DNA of 64,000 bases from Symbiodinium natans (GCA_905221605.1 CAJNDS010000227.1:128684-192683); one strand, 5' to 3'. Positions 1 through 11,507 are shown, counted from the first letter of the stretch. Made by a program: numbers and translations. Notes: generated from the letters alone by a model not told the origin.

Positions 1-59
1 CCGACCGTACAGAAACGCAATGCACCACAGGCGCCCAATGTCTAGGCCAGGCCTTCGTA

Positions 60-260
60 ACTTCCACGTGGCCCTTGAGGATGCAGGTCTCTGCATGGTC
101 TTCACTTCGTATCATCGGCTTCCTCACCAACACAAGTGTTTAGGGATACGTAGGGTTTAGACACGGCTTGGTGATGCTTGGTGCAGTAGGGTCAAGCTTT
201 ACATATCAGAAGGTTTTAAGGGCTTGGGATTTCTGAGGGCCAAAGGGGCCCGGGGTTGAG
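60..260. repeat. Weak degenerate telomere-like patch
   Basis: Scattered runs of the TTTAGGG type (tagggatacgtagggttta near 143-160, then several aaggg/gggctt words up to 260). It is a much weaker version of the patches at 5.03, 13.1, 16.8, 26.2 and 56.6 kb. I see no gene in it. Confidence 0.4.
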
Positions 261-261
261 G

Positions 262-582
262 GATGGGCAAAGTGCTACTACCACAACCTTTACCACAACG
301 ACATTTTTACCAACGACTATTGCGACGCCTACGACTTCTGCGACTATCACTCCGAGAAAAGCTTCGGAAAAAAGGAAAAAGGCACCGAAGGTTCAGATCT
401 GTTGAAACCGCTGGGAAACGCTTCAAGAACATGAAACGCATATTGCTGCAGATGTGGCAAGTTACCGTTTTATGTTTGCAGCAAGGGCATATTTGCCGGA
501 AAGTCTTGGTCACATCGGACATTCGAAAGTTTTTGCACAATTGTCTTTGAAACTCTAGAAGGTTGATGTGTGTTTGAAACAT
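262..582. other. Protein-like segment, strand undecided
   Basis: Both strands look coding here. On the plus strand a Thr-rich stretch (TTTTFTTTTF, then TTIATPTTSATITPRKA) meets a TGA at about 402-404 and is followed in the same frame by RWETLQEHETHIAADVASYR and a terminal stop. On the minus strand a 91-codon frame contains CPCCKHKTVTCHIC, a C-x2-C-x7-C-x2-C arrangement that could be a small zinc-binding motif. Neighbouring exons favour the minus strand. No family was recognised. Confidence 0.3.
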
Positions 583-939
583 TCAAAGATACAACATTTT
601 TTCAAATTTGCGCAAAAAAATCAAAAACTGCAGTCTCCAGAAACAACATACAGAATACCCACGCGCAAAAAACACCTTGAAACCCACATTTGGAAAATGT
701 GAAAAAATGCGTGGGAGACTACTACCACGGCGGGGAAGGCAACCTCATGTGCAACACCAGCTTGAGTACTGCATCACTTTGTTTCCAGCTTCGCATGATG
801 CTCGACTTGAATGACTTGACGAATGCAAACGAGCCATGTCCACGCCTGATGTTTAGACATCTGTCCAAAAAGAAGTTCCTGCCAGGGCTGGATTTACAAG
901 TCAACAAGAAAGCTACATGGAGGTCACGGTGCCTCACAA

Positions 940-1131
940 CTATCTCCTGCCCCAAATGCTGTTGGTCTGCATAGCATACGGCATACGGCTTCCATGGGCT
1001 TCCCGAGGTTCAGCAGCACCAACCCGTTGAGATCCCCCCCGCCTTGCCGCGTGGGCCTCGCTGTCAGAGGAAGACTCGGCCAGGAAAATGTTTTGCACCT
1101 GACCACGATGTTGTGGCTCAACATCCTCTCT
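940..1131 (-). CDS. Coding exon(s), hypothetical protein
   Basis: A minus-strand exon is proposed from a clear acceptor (ttcatcaattgcag at about 1145-1132, read on the minus strand). It reads REDVEPQHRGQVQNIF, then LAESSSDSEAHAARRGG, and ends SRMPYAMQTNSIWGRR with a stop at about 940. The Ser/Asp/Glu-rich start followed by Arg/Gly-rich sequence suggests a disordered C-terminal tail. A second minus frame over the same bases is also open, so the frame is not certain. No domain was recognised. Confidence 0.4.
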   Translation of the reverse strand, partial: REDVEPQHRGQVQNIFLAESSSDSEAHAARRGGSQRVGAAEPREAHGSRMPYAMQTNSIWGRR

Positions 1132-1513
1132 CTGCAATTGATGAAGAAAAAGTACTTTGCTTGGCCAAATCTCCCATAGGCCACAGGTTTGCCTCTTGAG
1201 CACTCGCGCCACACAAGAGCAGCATCCGGATGACGTTGGGCCAACAGAGGAGGGAAGACCAGAATAGCACGGGCAGGGGCAAACCCTAACCCCCTTAAGT
1301 GGCTCCCGCCTTTGACTCTGTTCGAACTACCTTGTCTTAAACGAAGGGCTGCACGCACTGGCTCAGCCGTGTGGTGGGTTCCGACTTGAGTCAAAATAGC
1401 TACAGCTACGGGTCTTCTTCTTCCTGCGGGTGTGAGGGATCCAGGCTGTCTCCCTTCACCCGCACGGCTGTCAATGAGGGTACTTGTGTTGCTCTTCAGC
1501 CTGTTGACCTGGT

Positions 1514-1671
1514 CTCTTCTGCTTCTTCTTATTCTTCTTCTTCTGCTTCTTCTTCTTCTTCTTCTTCTTCTTCTTCTTCTTCTTCTTCTTCTTCTTCTTC
1601 TTCTTCTTCTTCTTCTTCTTCTTCTTCTTCTTCTTCTTCTTCTTCTTCTTCTTCTTCTTCTTCTTCTTCTT
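1514..1671. repeat. (CTT)n microsatellite
   Basis: About 155 bases of almost pure CTT/TTC (GAA on the other strand) with a few early interruptions (gct, att). It is open in several frames and gives artefactual poly-Ser, poly-Leu, poly-Phe and poly-Arg reading frames, none of which should be taken as genes. Purine-pyrimidine tracts of this kind can form triplex (H-) DNA. Confidence 0.95.
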
Positions 1672-1749
1672 CGACGGGGCTCTGTCACTCGCTCACACAC
1701 GCAGAGTAAGAAGAGTCGAGGATGCCATAACAACGCGAACTGAGATGAA

Positions 1750-3560
1750 CGTCTAAAGCTGCGCAACACTCACTGCTGACCAACAGGCTATCGTCAGATT
1801 TGTGGTTTGTGCAGCACGAGCTGTATCACGCTCGGTGCGCAACCCGAAGATGCACATTCCTAGAAAAGCATACAAAGTGGTCAACAAGTTATCCTTCAAA
1901 GGATCGGTGCAACTGTGCAGGTATGTTTGCGCCACCACACAACTACCATCTTCACTGGCAAGAGCTTGGCTGAGGATGTTTTTTGAAATGCTCCGGCACC
2001 TGACTCCACGCTACTTCCCACCACGTTCAGGTCTGCACAAAGTGTGCTTCTAGCATTCTAGTATTAGTACCACCCTCGGATGTCAACTCGAAGCATGAAG
2101 ACGCGAGGCAGCAACTTCAACTGAAATTCTGCCTCGGGGAAGACCTGGGAAAGAGTTGTCCTGAACCAGTTCTTGGTCCTCAAGACATGCAGATCTGCCA
2201 CTCCAGCTCTGCGCCTTGTGACGATTAGATGCCCTGATGCAATCCAGTCCTTAGTCTGTCAAAATGCTGGAGGCCATGTCGCTGCCGGATGCGGCAGCAG
2301 AAGGCGTTCTTGGTGACCTCAGATCGCAGCACGCGAAGCAAAAGGTTTGTTGTGACATTAGAAAAGGGTGGTGTCTGAGGGCGCAGCATACACTGGAACT
2401 GAGTGTCCGTCTGCTCCAAGATCCTCCTCGACCTCACAGTTGCACAGTTACAAGCTCTTAGCCCACGTGCTCCCAGCACCTACCTGGCAAGCTGCAAACT
2501 CCTACCAGTAGCAAGGGCAAACTGAACTTGATTTTTACCTCGAGCTCTCAGAATGCACATGAGATGCACAGAGTCAAAAACAGCCAAGACTAAGGAACAG
2601 CAACGCTACGTGCAGCCTGCCTTCCCATCTTCAAGTATTGCACGACGTTGCACTTGCCTCGAGAGCGAAGCTTGCAAGGAAGGGCCATTGGCCTGCTTTT
2701 TTTATCTTTATTATGTCTGCTTGGCGTTGGAACGTTGCCCTGCCATCGAGTGATCCTGAACCGAGCTGCCCAGTTTGAGTCTCCTTGACCTTGCGCGGGA
2801 TGGCAGTTTTAAGCATCTCCTTGCCTCAGGAACGACAGGGGCGAAACAGCTTCAAATCCACCCTGAGGTCTCACTACATAGTATGACCTAGACTGATGGT
2901 CAGCACGTCTGTCCTGCGTTGTTTTTTATGAAGGAATGTGGTCAAACAGAAGCGCACCATGCGCACTCAGGGGAAGATGGGTCGCAGTAGGGCCTGACCC
3001 GCAAAGACTCCGAAAATCAGATTTTTCCAGTCTGCCGCTCAGCCACTGAATCCTGCACTGGGAGTCAGCGTCTTGACCTTGATATCAGATGTTATCATTG
3101 GAGAGCAGCTTGGCTTGAGGTTGGGAGAAGTCATGTTGGAATTGTTTGATCAGTTGTTTGATCGGCTACACTAGCTTCTTTTGTTCACTGTGATAGCAAA
3201 TTTCGGGCCAGGCCGTCTGACACTCCCCGGTTTCTCTCACACACTGGCCGAGTGAAGCTACAGTTCTGAAGTTCTGAGGCTTCTAAGGAAGGGAGTAAAG
3301 CTTCAGGGAGCCAGAGAAACCCAGGAAGCCAAGCCCACCCGGCTTGGTCTTAAAAGTCCTGACCGCTGTCCTTGCCAAGCACTGCCTGAAACACATTTCC
3401 TCATATGTAGCGCTGGCTCGAGGCCCAAAGCGGGTCTCTCCAAGCAGCCCAGTGGCACCTAGTGGCCTAGCCGCTTAGGCGTAGCCTTTCAAGAAAAGCC
3501 TCTTGCCTTCCCGCAGGCCGCGTGAGGTCGGTCAAACGGTAAACAGAGGGGGCGGTGCAC
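1750..3560. other. Mostly unassigned stretch with one candidate exon
   Basis: At 2225-2479 a minus-strand frame reads QTDTQFQCMLRPQTPPFSNV and continues VTTNLLLRVLRSEVTKNAF. The opposite strand at 2264-2461 is also open (MLEAMSLPDAAAEGVLGDLR), so the strand is undecided. From about 2820 to 3560 I see no convincing coding sequence and no repeat. It is probably intron or intergenic DNA. Confidence 0.3.
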
Positions 3561-3565
3561 CAACA

Positions 3566-4349
3566 CTAATGTTCACCATGGCTCCGATTTCGCTGCGATC
3601 CGGCATGACAACATGATGACATGCAATGGCTGCAGCTTGACGAGGCTGGGAGACACATGTTGCACATGACAAGGGGTCTCAGTGACAGAGGGGCCCGTGC
3701 GACCAAAACAAAAAACCTGTTTCCAGGCTCCATGCTGGACACCAGGCGGTCTCTCGCTCGAAACGCAGATCCTGTCACGTTATCTGTGAAGGGGGCTTTG
3801 CATCTGAAAACACTCAAGCACAACTCGCAAACATATCGGGTGCACGAATGAGGGGACGCGAATTGGTACGATCTCTCCTGTGGCATCCACCTGTCGAGCC
3901 AGGCAGTTCTCACCCAGGCGCCAAGCAAGCACGAGTCCCAACATGTCGGTACCGGCACCCACGGCCGCCTTGACCAGAAAAAGCAAAGCTCCAGCCTCCT
4001 GCCAAATTTGTGCAAAGTGGAGCATGAGCCACTTCACAGAAGGCATAGAAGCCAGAGAAGCAATGCTGAAACCATGCCATTTTTGAGACATGCCGAACAA
4101 AACTGGACACCTAAGCACGCCCATGAATCCTCCCACACGTTGACGTGCTCGGGTGGTGCCCAATACACCTTGTGCCATGTTGGACTCACTAAGCACTTTG
4201 TTTAAGTACACAGGCGAGGTGCAACTCCTGGAGCGTTGAACTTGATCAACAGGAAGTGCTTGGAATCCTGCCAACGGAGTTGCGCATGTTGCGCATACGG
4301 TGTCCAACATGACTAGCCCTTGCCAGACCTTCCGCGTGCACAGTCCCAT
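3566..4349 (-). CDS. Coding exons, hydrophobic hypothetical protein
   Basis: One minus frame stays open for 189 codons (4349-3780). It contains the hydrophobic stretches KWHGFSIASLASMPSVKWLM and, after a good acceptor (acaaatttggcag at about 4012-4000), EAGALLFLVKAAVGAGTDML and LGLVLAWRLGENCLARQV. A second frame (4015-3566) overlaps it and may carry the following exon. The segment could belong to a membrane protein, but no transporter or channel signature was recognised. Start and end are frame limits rather than confirmed exon ends. Confidence 0.4.
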
Positions 4350-4569
4350 GCAACACTTGCTCCGCCGTGCTGCCCAGACCTCCCCTGCGATGCATCAATC
4401 GATCGCGCAGCGGCTGTTGTTCTCTGCGGTTGCGTATCGTTTTCGGGGGTCGTTTTATCCGCCAGAACCGAAGATTGTTTCATTTTCACAGGAACGGGAA
4501 CAGCTGCAGCGTTTACGCGACTGAACCGTTCAAGACACGTTTCAAGGGCTGCGGCTGATACCTGATGTT

Positions 4570-4830
4570 GGACTTCAACTCAGGGTTCAGAGACCCAATT
4601 TTCGAGGGCTCGGAAGTTCGTACGTCGAGGGAATGTCGTATGTTCAGGAGAATATTCGGTTTTCAGAGACCAAATTTCGATGGTTTAGACTGAATTCTCC
4701 GGGTTCAGAGCTTGAATTTTCAGGGTTCGGAGACCGAATATAACCGAATTTCCAGGGTGTGGAACCAGATTTTTCGGGAACAGGGAAGTTTTCATGTTCG
4801 GGGGTATCAGAGAAGTGCCATTTCAGGGCT
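4570..4830. repeat. Degenerate tandem repeat, unit about 22-30 bases
   Basis: Repeated variants of the word ttttcagggttcagagaccg occur at about 4576-4600, 4655-4672, 4697-4712 and 4716-4735, with further decayed copies to about 4830. The open minus frame across it (rich in Asn, Glu, Phe and Ser) is a by-product of the repeat. The core ttcagggtt resembles the telomere-like patches elsewhere in the window. Confidence 0.6.
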
Positions 4831-5029
4831 TGAATTACAAATGATTCGTTCGCTGCACTTTTGTTTGACACGGAGTATGTAAATTGAAGAATTTCAGTTC
4901 TTCAATCGTACATCTTGCTTAGAGTCTTCCGGAAGCATTGTTTGTGAGTCTTGGACAGCCGTTTAGGTGCTACAGCACACAAGGGCATGCCAGGCATATG
5001 CTCGGAGCTTTAAGAGCTTACGGTTCTTT

Positions 5030-5240
5030 CGGGTTTGGGGCTTGTAGGGTGTAGGGTTAGGGGTTTAGGGTTTAGGGGTTGTAGGGCTTGGGGCGTTTAC
5101 AGCTTAAGGATCTTACTTGTTACTGTTTAGGGATTTTAGGAATCAGAGGTTTGAGCGTTTGAAGGTTTAGGGAGTTGAGGGTGTATGGGTAGGGGAAAGG
5201 AACTTAGGGTTTCGGGTTTATGTAGGGTTTAGGGTTTTTG
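5030..5240 (+). repeat. Degenerate telomere-like patch, G-rich on plus strand
   Basis: Dense TTTAGGG-type words (taggggtttagggtttaggg around 5060-5080, again at 5215-5238) mixed with gggcttg and gagggtg variants. The unit resembles the Arabidopsis-type telomere repeat reported for dinoflagellates, but it is interstitial and heavily diverged. Confidence 0.8.
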
Positions 5241-6480
5241 GCGCTTAAAGCTCCAGACAGTAAAGCAGACAAACACTACACAAACAATGCCACCACCAGA
5301 CTGTCTCAGAATGATATACGTGCGCTCCTATCTCAGGTTATGTGGTTGCAGCTCAAGTTGTTCAAGACCCTGCATGGACCTTGGTGGCACTTGCGCGGAC
5401 ACTGCGAACTTAAAACCTCCCACACATTGCAGGGTTCAGAGCCCAACAAAAACAAGACAAGAATTCTTGGACGACAATTTTATGGAACTCAAATGAACGG
5501 AAGCACTTTCAATTGCTCTGGAAGGGCGTGGTATGCTTTGGAAGGGCATGGCTCGTAGGACAAAAACGACACATAAGCACGAATGTGTCCTCGTCATGGC
5601 TGTGAGAAGCTTCGTTTCCCTTGTGTTCCTTGATTTTTCGGCGGCCATTTACCACTCGCATCAGCACTCACATCAGCAGTGAGGATCGCACGTGACCTGC
5701 TGCTTCGCTTGATGTTCGGAACAAACGTAGCACCTGTCTCTCCACTGCAATCTCAAGACAGACAATGCAGGCTGACCTGTCACAGAGTGGCAAGATACAG
5801 AGGACACATATTTCACACCTTCTCGTAGCGGTGAAAGCAACAACATCCGATCCTTGAGGAACCCCGAAGGTCCGAAGGTCTACCACAGGAACCTCGCAAT
5901 GCCCGAATGTGATCTAAACTTTAAGGAATAACACATGTCAGTCACATTATAATATGTTACAACCATGAGCCTTTGAGCCATGTTGTCAGCACACAGGAGG
6001 CATGTCAACCAAGAATACATTACGGTTAAGCGTCGCAGAACCTGGTGACTACTAGTTCCTGTTTCGGGCCTGGGCCTGGTTGCCTGTCATGGGCTCAGGG
6101 CTATGAGGTTTTCCCCTATTTCGTGCCTCTGGTCTCATTCCGTGCAAAAAACGCTGGCTGCGCAAGCTCTATCACAAACAAAACCAACTCGGTTGACAAG
6201 CTCTGCCGCTCCACGGGTGAATCCTTTCTTTCCTTTCTTTCACCATGTGTCCAGCAAGTGGGCAGCAAAAATCATGCTTGATGGTCTTCGCGTCTGCTCC
6301 GCTCTGCAATGCCTACGGTCACCATAGTACGCACCAAATTCCAAAACTGCCTCTCTTGGACATCATGTGCTGGGCTCTTGTTTCATTGGGGAAGGATGGC
6401 CAAGCTGACGAGTCAAGAAGCATCCCGCCATTTTGGAATGCAAAAAATGCTTGGAGCTAGATTCTAACGATTCATGTTGA
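5238..6480. other. Candidate exons, strand undecided
   Basis: Protein-like pieces occur on both strands. On the plus strand, 5238-5558 contains TTRLSQNDIRALLSQVMWLQ. On the minus strand, 5886-5668 begins MVDLRTFGVPQGSDVVAFTA, and about 6250-6130 contains GFTRGAAELVNRVGFVCDRA. The minus pieces agree with the prevailing direction of the window. From about 6450 to 6950 I see no coding sequence or repeat. Confidence 0.3.
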
Positions 6481-7014
6481 GTTCCGACAAACTCAATAGT
6501 AAAATAATAACCCCCACATTATAAGATCTGAAATTTGAAGCCTCCCGCCAAAGCGCTCTGGAACCTTAAAGTTTTGAGAATTGAAGTCTTGGTCTCTCTG
6601 TAAGATTAAAAAACCACATAACACAGTGTTGAGACAGTCAAGCTGTCAAGTTTTCAAGGGGATTGATAGCCCACGATCGCCCGGAGTTAAGAACAATAAC
6701 CTGGAGAAGCGTTTCAGAACAGAGTGCAAGGCTCGGGGGCTCCGGAGTCAAACTTTGAAACCCCTTAAGGCGGCTAAAGCCCAAGATCGGAGACCTTTTT
6801 GAAACCTTATTGTAGGGCTTCCAGGCTTGACGTCTTCAAGGCTGCTTACGGAAACCAGGCCCAGTAAAACGCAATAAAGCCTATTCAAATAAATAAAGAA
6901 ATGCAAAACAGGAGAAGCCCCGTGGAGGCGTCCCGCCACAAGAAAAAATTTGACCCCGCCCCTCCCCCCAAACAAATGCTCACAAACTGGATTCATGAGG
7001 TCCCTAGTGCTGCC

Positions 7015-7209
7015 CTACGATTCCGCTAACAAGTTGAGGGGCACTTGTTTATCTTTCGAAGCACCTGCCGGAAGACCCTCCCAAAACTTGCATCGCACTG
7101 CCTTCCCCATGGATTCACTGTCTTTCACGTGCACCTCTGGGCATCGCAACTTGACATGGGCATGCGTCGATTCATCATCTGCAGACGGTGAGATACCACG
7201 ATACCCTTT
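7015..7209 (-). CDS. Coding exon, hypothetical protein
   Basis: A minus-strand exon after a plausible acceptor (ccaaatctcgcaaag) reads GYRGISPSADDESTHAHVKL, then RCPEVHVKDSESMGKAVRCK and FWEGLPAGASKDKQVPLNLL, ending AES and a TAG at 7017-7015. The balanced, mostly hydrophilic composition and lack of stops over 60 codons support coding. It lies downstream of the exons at 7.25-7.69 kb and may be the end of the same gene. Function unknown. Confidence 0.45.
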   Translation of the reverse strand, partial: KGYRGISPSADDESTHAHVKLRCPEVHVKDSESMGKAVRCKFWEGLPAGASKDKQVPLNLLAES

Positions 7210-7253
7210 GCGAGATTTGGCTTATCAAGTCGCTTGGGTCACGGCTTTGAGCT

Positions 7254-7694
7254 TCACACCTGGCAAAACGAGCACCTTTCGGACGAAACACGAAGAAGCA
7301 AAACTCGTCCGACGCGCATCAAAAAACGTTGCACCAACCATGATTTGCCGGCCCTGCATAGCCACAACATTGCAAGTAAGCGATGGGCCCTTGTTGTCTC
7401 GCCTGCCTGAACGAAGCTGGAGCAGACAGAATCCAATTTTGCAGTGGAAAATGTTGCCAGCCGCGGGCCGTAGTTAACGCGGCCCTGACAGTTCCAGCCT
7501 TTGGCCGCGGGTACTGCACTTTCTGACCCGGAAGAACGTCGGCAATCTTTCTGCCAGCCTGCGCAACGAAACCGGATACGTATGACGCGCCCAGCTTCAA
7601 GCGATATTTCAGGGATCTCCATGCCCTCAACCGAAGTCCAGTCCTTGTAGACGCGAACATTGTTGGTCAGCTCCAGAGTGAACCTGGCTAGCAC
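7254..7694 (-). CDS. Coding exons, hypothetical protein
   Basis: The minus strand reads FTLELTNNVRVYKDWTSVEG followed by MEIPEISLEAGR after an acceptor at about 7673 (gtgctagccag). Two minus frames stay open downstream: one with AKGWNCQGRVNYGPRLATFS and one with GASYVSGFVAQAGRKIADVL. One of them presumably continues after an intron. The first piece has the alternating hydrophobic pattern of a beta-rich domain. No family was recognised. Confidence 0.5.
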   Translation of the reverse strand: MLARFTLELTNNVRVYKDWTSVEGMEIPEISLEAGRVIRIRFRCAGWQKDCRRSSGSESAVPAAKGWNCQGRVNYGPRLATFSTAKLDSVCSSFVQAGETTRAHRLLAMLWLCRAGKSWLVQRFLMRVGRVLLLRVSSERCSFCQV

Positions 7695-8089
7695 AGCCCA
7701 TAGCCCATCCGCCCACTAGCGCATCCTTCAAGGGATTTGGGCTCGGGAATTCTGTTTCCACTGCATAGCAAGCTAGCTCACCACAAGCTGCACTCTTCCA
7801 ACTGGCATATGAATCGAAAATCTAAGAACAACGCGGAGCCAGCACGTGCATGGTAAGAAACGCATAGCACCCCTTCAGGATTGTGAGGCATCACATCCTA
7901 TAGACAGCGCCGCTAAACCATGCTGGAGCTTACTGCAGAACCGTTCCTCGCCAAGTACAAGTACAGGCCAAGGATGAGGTGGACACACGCGCACTGGAAG
8001 CAGATCCAGCAAACTGTCAAGAAGCAACAACACAACTTGAGCCAACAAAACACAGAAAGACCATGGAGGAATCACGGTGCCACGCGGGC

Positions 8090-8875
8090 AAGGACCTTAA
8101 TGCGCAAACTGATGCCACGAAGCTCTGCAGCTTTCGCGATGCCACGAAGCTCTGCAGCTCTCGCAAGATGTCGAGGCCGTGTAGTTGTCGAAATTCTGCA
8201 GCTTTCGAGGTCTTTTAACATAGTGAACACCCACGTGTACAGCGAGCCTCTGCAGCTCTCTGCTTGTCAGAGATTTCATGAGACCCGACGTGGAAAAGCG
8301 ATTACAACTTCCCAATTTGGCCGAACATGTAAAAGCGACGACAGCTTCGCCCTGTCAAGCACTGTCCAGCCCACAGTGAGGACCGCACTTCGTCAGCACA
8401 CATGGCCACGAAGCTCGGCAGCTCTTGCAGCCCACATCGAATGATTTAGCTAGCACAGACGTCCAGAAGCGACGACCGTTTCACATTTGGCGAGCCCAGA
8501 CATCCAAATGTGACGACAGCATTTAAGTACCACCCCATTTCTTGTTGCTCCACCCCAACCATGTGTAGATTTTCAGGCATCTCCGGGTGAGGCTCATGAT
8601 GGCTCATGCGTATCCTTTTTGGTCTCTGCAGGAGGAAGTGGTTGCCTGCACAAGGCAAATGAAGCATGGAGTTGCGCCACGCCGGATGGGCCGGCAGCTC
8701 AACTCAGGGATGGGCAGCGCGGGTATGCGCGGGTTGTTGTGCTGAGTGCGGGTCTGGCTGTGCTTCTGACCCGCGGCCGGATGCGCAGCTTTCATGGGCC
8801 AAGTCACCCAGACGTCCAAAAGCGACGAAACCCAGAAGCCAAAAAAGCGATGACAGTTTCGAGGACAGCAAGCGC
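8090..8875. repeat. Scattered degenerate repeat (AAGCGACGACAGTTTCGC-like)
   Basis: Related words recur: gccacgaagctctgcagct at about 8112 and 8140, a variant at 8403, and aaaagcgacgacagcttcgc-type copies near 8330, 8468, 8510, 8818 and 8848, often preceded by cagacgtcc or cagacatcc. Spacing is irregular (about 30-130 bases). It looks like an eroded tandem array rather than a gene, although open frames cross it. Confidence 0.5.
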
Positions 8876-9094
8876 GGCCACGCCCGGCGGGAGCACGTGT
8901 TACGGGCAAGATGCGAGCAAGCTTCGAGAAAAACACATGGTCAGGGCCACAAGCGCCGCCACTCGCACCGTGTGGGCCACTCGATCTAGCCCCTCTGACG
9001 TTCACGGAAAACCCCTTAGTGACTGCCTTAGTGTTGCCACGCTGCTTGGGGAATTTTGTTTCTCCCGAAGGAAGCCTAAGTATGCGTAAAAACA

Positions 9095-9370
9095 TCATCC
9101 AAAGCGGTTGCTGGAGGACCTCCACCCGCATAAAACGCAATGCGGAATGGAGTGACTTTCGGCATTGCGAAAACGATACCCTTGCGCCTTACGATACCTA
9201 ACAATACGCCGGTTTCGGATCAGCCCATCGACATAATCCTGCACCGCCAGATTACAAAGTTCATCACAGTGGTCGTGGCAGGAAGTGCGTCGGATTCGCT
9301 TTAGTTCGGAGCCGTCCACATCCTGCGCATACTCAGTCTCTACGGTGGCCTTGGCGATGTACTGTTGAAG
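9095..9370 (-). CDS. Coding exon, hypothetical protein
   Basis: A long minus exon reads LQQYIAKATVETEYAQDVDG, then SELKRIRRTSCHDHCDELCN and LAVQDYVDGLIRNRRIVRYR, continuing KAQGYRFRNAESHSI. The charged, amphipathic character is typical of a globular helical protein, and the frame is open for about 90 codons. The CHDHCDELC cluster may be metal-binding or coincidental. No named family was recognised. Flanks up to about 10.3 kb contain only weak, ambiguous frames. Confidence 0.55.
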   Translation of the reverse strand, partial: LQQYIAKATVETEYAQDVDGSELKRIRRTSCHDHCDELCNLAVQDYVDGLIRNRRIVRYRKAQGYRFRNAESHSIPHCVLCGWRSSSNRFG

Positions 9371-10585
9371 AACACTGCAAGAAGTGATGACTCATGCAAC
9401 ATGACCCAACGAATCCGATGCGAAAAAGCAGACCATGATGGGCCAAAGTCTGAGTACAACCATTATCTAAGCAATCCAGACAGCAAGAAGCAGTGCCCTC
9501 GCCGACCAGGGCTCGCGGCTCTCCGCTTCATGTGCCGTGGAAGACCAACACGCAGTCGCGCTAGGATCCTGGGCCAAGATCCTCTACAGCATGCTCTTCC
9601 TTTCAAGCCCATTGCATCCCGAGGACATCTCTTGAACACAAACACGACAGAAGCTATGAGTCCATGACTCCTACTGGTAGTTTGGCTTGGGGTTGAGACA
9701 TCCTGGAGTACCTACAGGAGATCCCGCGGCCTGGTGCTACGGCCCGTCTTCTTGTCGAGGATGCGATGGCCCACTTTGCGGACGAAGGTATGCAGATTCT
9801 CAGCAAGCGCTGGGTCCTCCAGACTATCAGGGATACATGCTGTGGCAGAAATTTCGGCAGAGTTAAGGTGCAGAAGCCGCAGAAAAACCGCAAGCAATGA
9901 CGAAAGATCTAAGAGCCGCGACTGGCCTCTCTCCCGGGAGGTGTCCTCAAATCTTCAGGCACATGCAAGTGCGACCTCAGGGACTCGGCGTGGCACAGTG
10001 CTGCAGCACCCAGCACGGGGATCGGTCTCGGCCATCATAAGCTTATGCTAGGATCTGCGATGCTGTCAGGATGGCGGATGGCACATCGGGAGTGCCAAGA
10101 GTAAGCCGCGAGCACCGAGCGAAGCAAGTTCTCACGCGCTGATTCCTGAAGCTCCTTGGAATTCGGTTCGCACTCGTTCTACCATGTTACCATCCACAAC
10201 TCAAACTTGCTGTCATTTCGTTCCTGGGGCAGGCTCCATTGAAGGAACAGCATCGAGAGCAGACTTAGCATCGGTCTTGCCCGACTTCAGCATGAAGGCC
10301 CTGGGAATGTCAGGAGGACCGAGGGTTGATTGACAGGCTCAGAGCTGTGGTCACATGGAGCCACACTGCATGAGACCAACAAAGATGGCAGAGTGACGCT
10401 TTCAGCTTCTTCCTCGCCAGAGATTCGGTTACGCCCACGCGGTGTTCCTGGACAAGGGAGACTGCTCTAAAACATGAACACCAACATGCAGCAGCTGAGC
10501 TCGTTGACCACTTATACTGCCCCTGCACAGCACGACACCCTGAGGCAACCACCAGCCAAGGACGAGCTGGTTCAGACTTCCTTCG

Positions 10586-11507
10586 GCTGAAAGGAACCGC
10601 TCTAACCGCCCCTCATTTCGCTGGACATAAGCAGCTGCCTCTTATCGCCATCCACATCACAGTAGAGCGCTGGCGTCACCCGCCAATCAAAGCATTCTTC
10701 CTCGGCTGGCGGAACAGTTCTGGAGCTGTACGAGTCTACAAGATGCACTAGCCAGCTGTGAAAGCATGGCCCAAGCTTGATTTGACCCACAGTTGTCAAC
10801 TGACAGAGCAGCGATGGATAGATCATTGAAGATGCTTTATGTAGCAGTGAGATGACACTGAATGCTTGCGCGGCGAGGTACGCGGAAATGTGGCTGCCCA
10901 AGCATCCAGTCCGCCTCAGACAATCAGCAAACAAGAACTTAACAACAGACAAAGGACTCACACCTCGCATTCGTTCATGCCTTGCTGGTCTCCATGCCAG
11001 CATGGTTCGAAACAGTCAACAACCCAGAGCCCCCAAGCCCCAGTCCATCAACCGACAGCATGAATCTATTCATCTTTGTGGAAGCTCGTCACGCACCATG
11101 AAATCCCTGGCTTTCATTCCAGCACAAGGCTATATAGCTCGTCATGGGACGGCAATTTCTTCTTGCAGAGATGCGATAGCGCCTGATGCAAGTAGTAAGC
11201 CTTTCACAAGACACTCCAACAGCATTGTGGCACACTGTGACAACAAATCCCGACGTCAAATTCTTGCCATAGCTGTGTTGCCAAGGAGTTGGCAAGGTTG
11301 AAGAACTCATCATGAGGCGGCACCTGCTAGCGCATGATGGAAGCAAAGGAGCGCGTGCTGACTGAGGAGCTCAGGACTGGCAGCACACTCAAGCTGCACA
11401 CAGCTTACTCTCATCATGGAGTCAACAGATGCCTCGTCTTTTGCATCATAGCTATGAGGAGTGATACCGAAGAGTCGCCTGCGCATGGCTCCGAAGGTCG
11501 CGGACAT
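10586..11507 (-). CDS. Coding exons, helical hypothetical protein
   Basis: Several minus-strand exons fit together. In 5'-3' order: SATFGAMRRRLFGITPHSYD (about 11500-11410); then PPHDEFFNLANSLATQLWQE (11320-11245), separated by a roughly 60-base intron from AYYLHQALSHLCKKKLPSHD (11195-11105, ending ELYSLVLE). Further on, about 10820-10602 holds LLCQLTTVGQIKLGPCFHSW and TVPPAEEECFDWRVTPALYC, ending with a stop. After an acceptor at about 10590, AEGSLNQLVLGWWLPQG is a possible alternative ending. The helical Leu/Ala pattern recalls helical-repeat proteins, but no signature is decisive. Confidence 0.5.

Noticed and set aside
924-1769. A 281-codon minus frame with a long Arg run, and plus frames with long Ser or Leu runs
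   Set aside because: They are the (CTT)n microsatellite read through. Only the short exon candidate at 940-1131 is kept.
8030-8046. Possible relic of the dinoflagellate spliced leader (ttggctcaag on minus)
   Set aside because: Only the last ten bases match, and the upstream part of the leader is absent. It is expected by chance.
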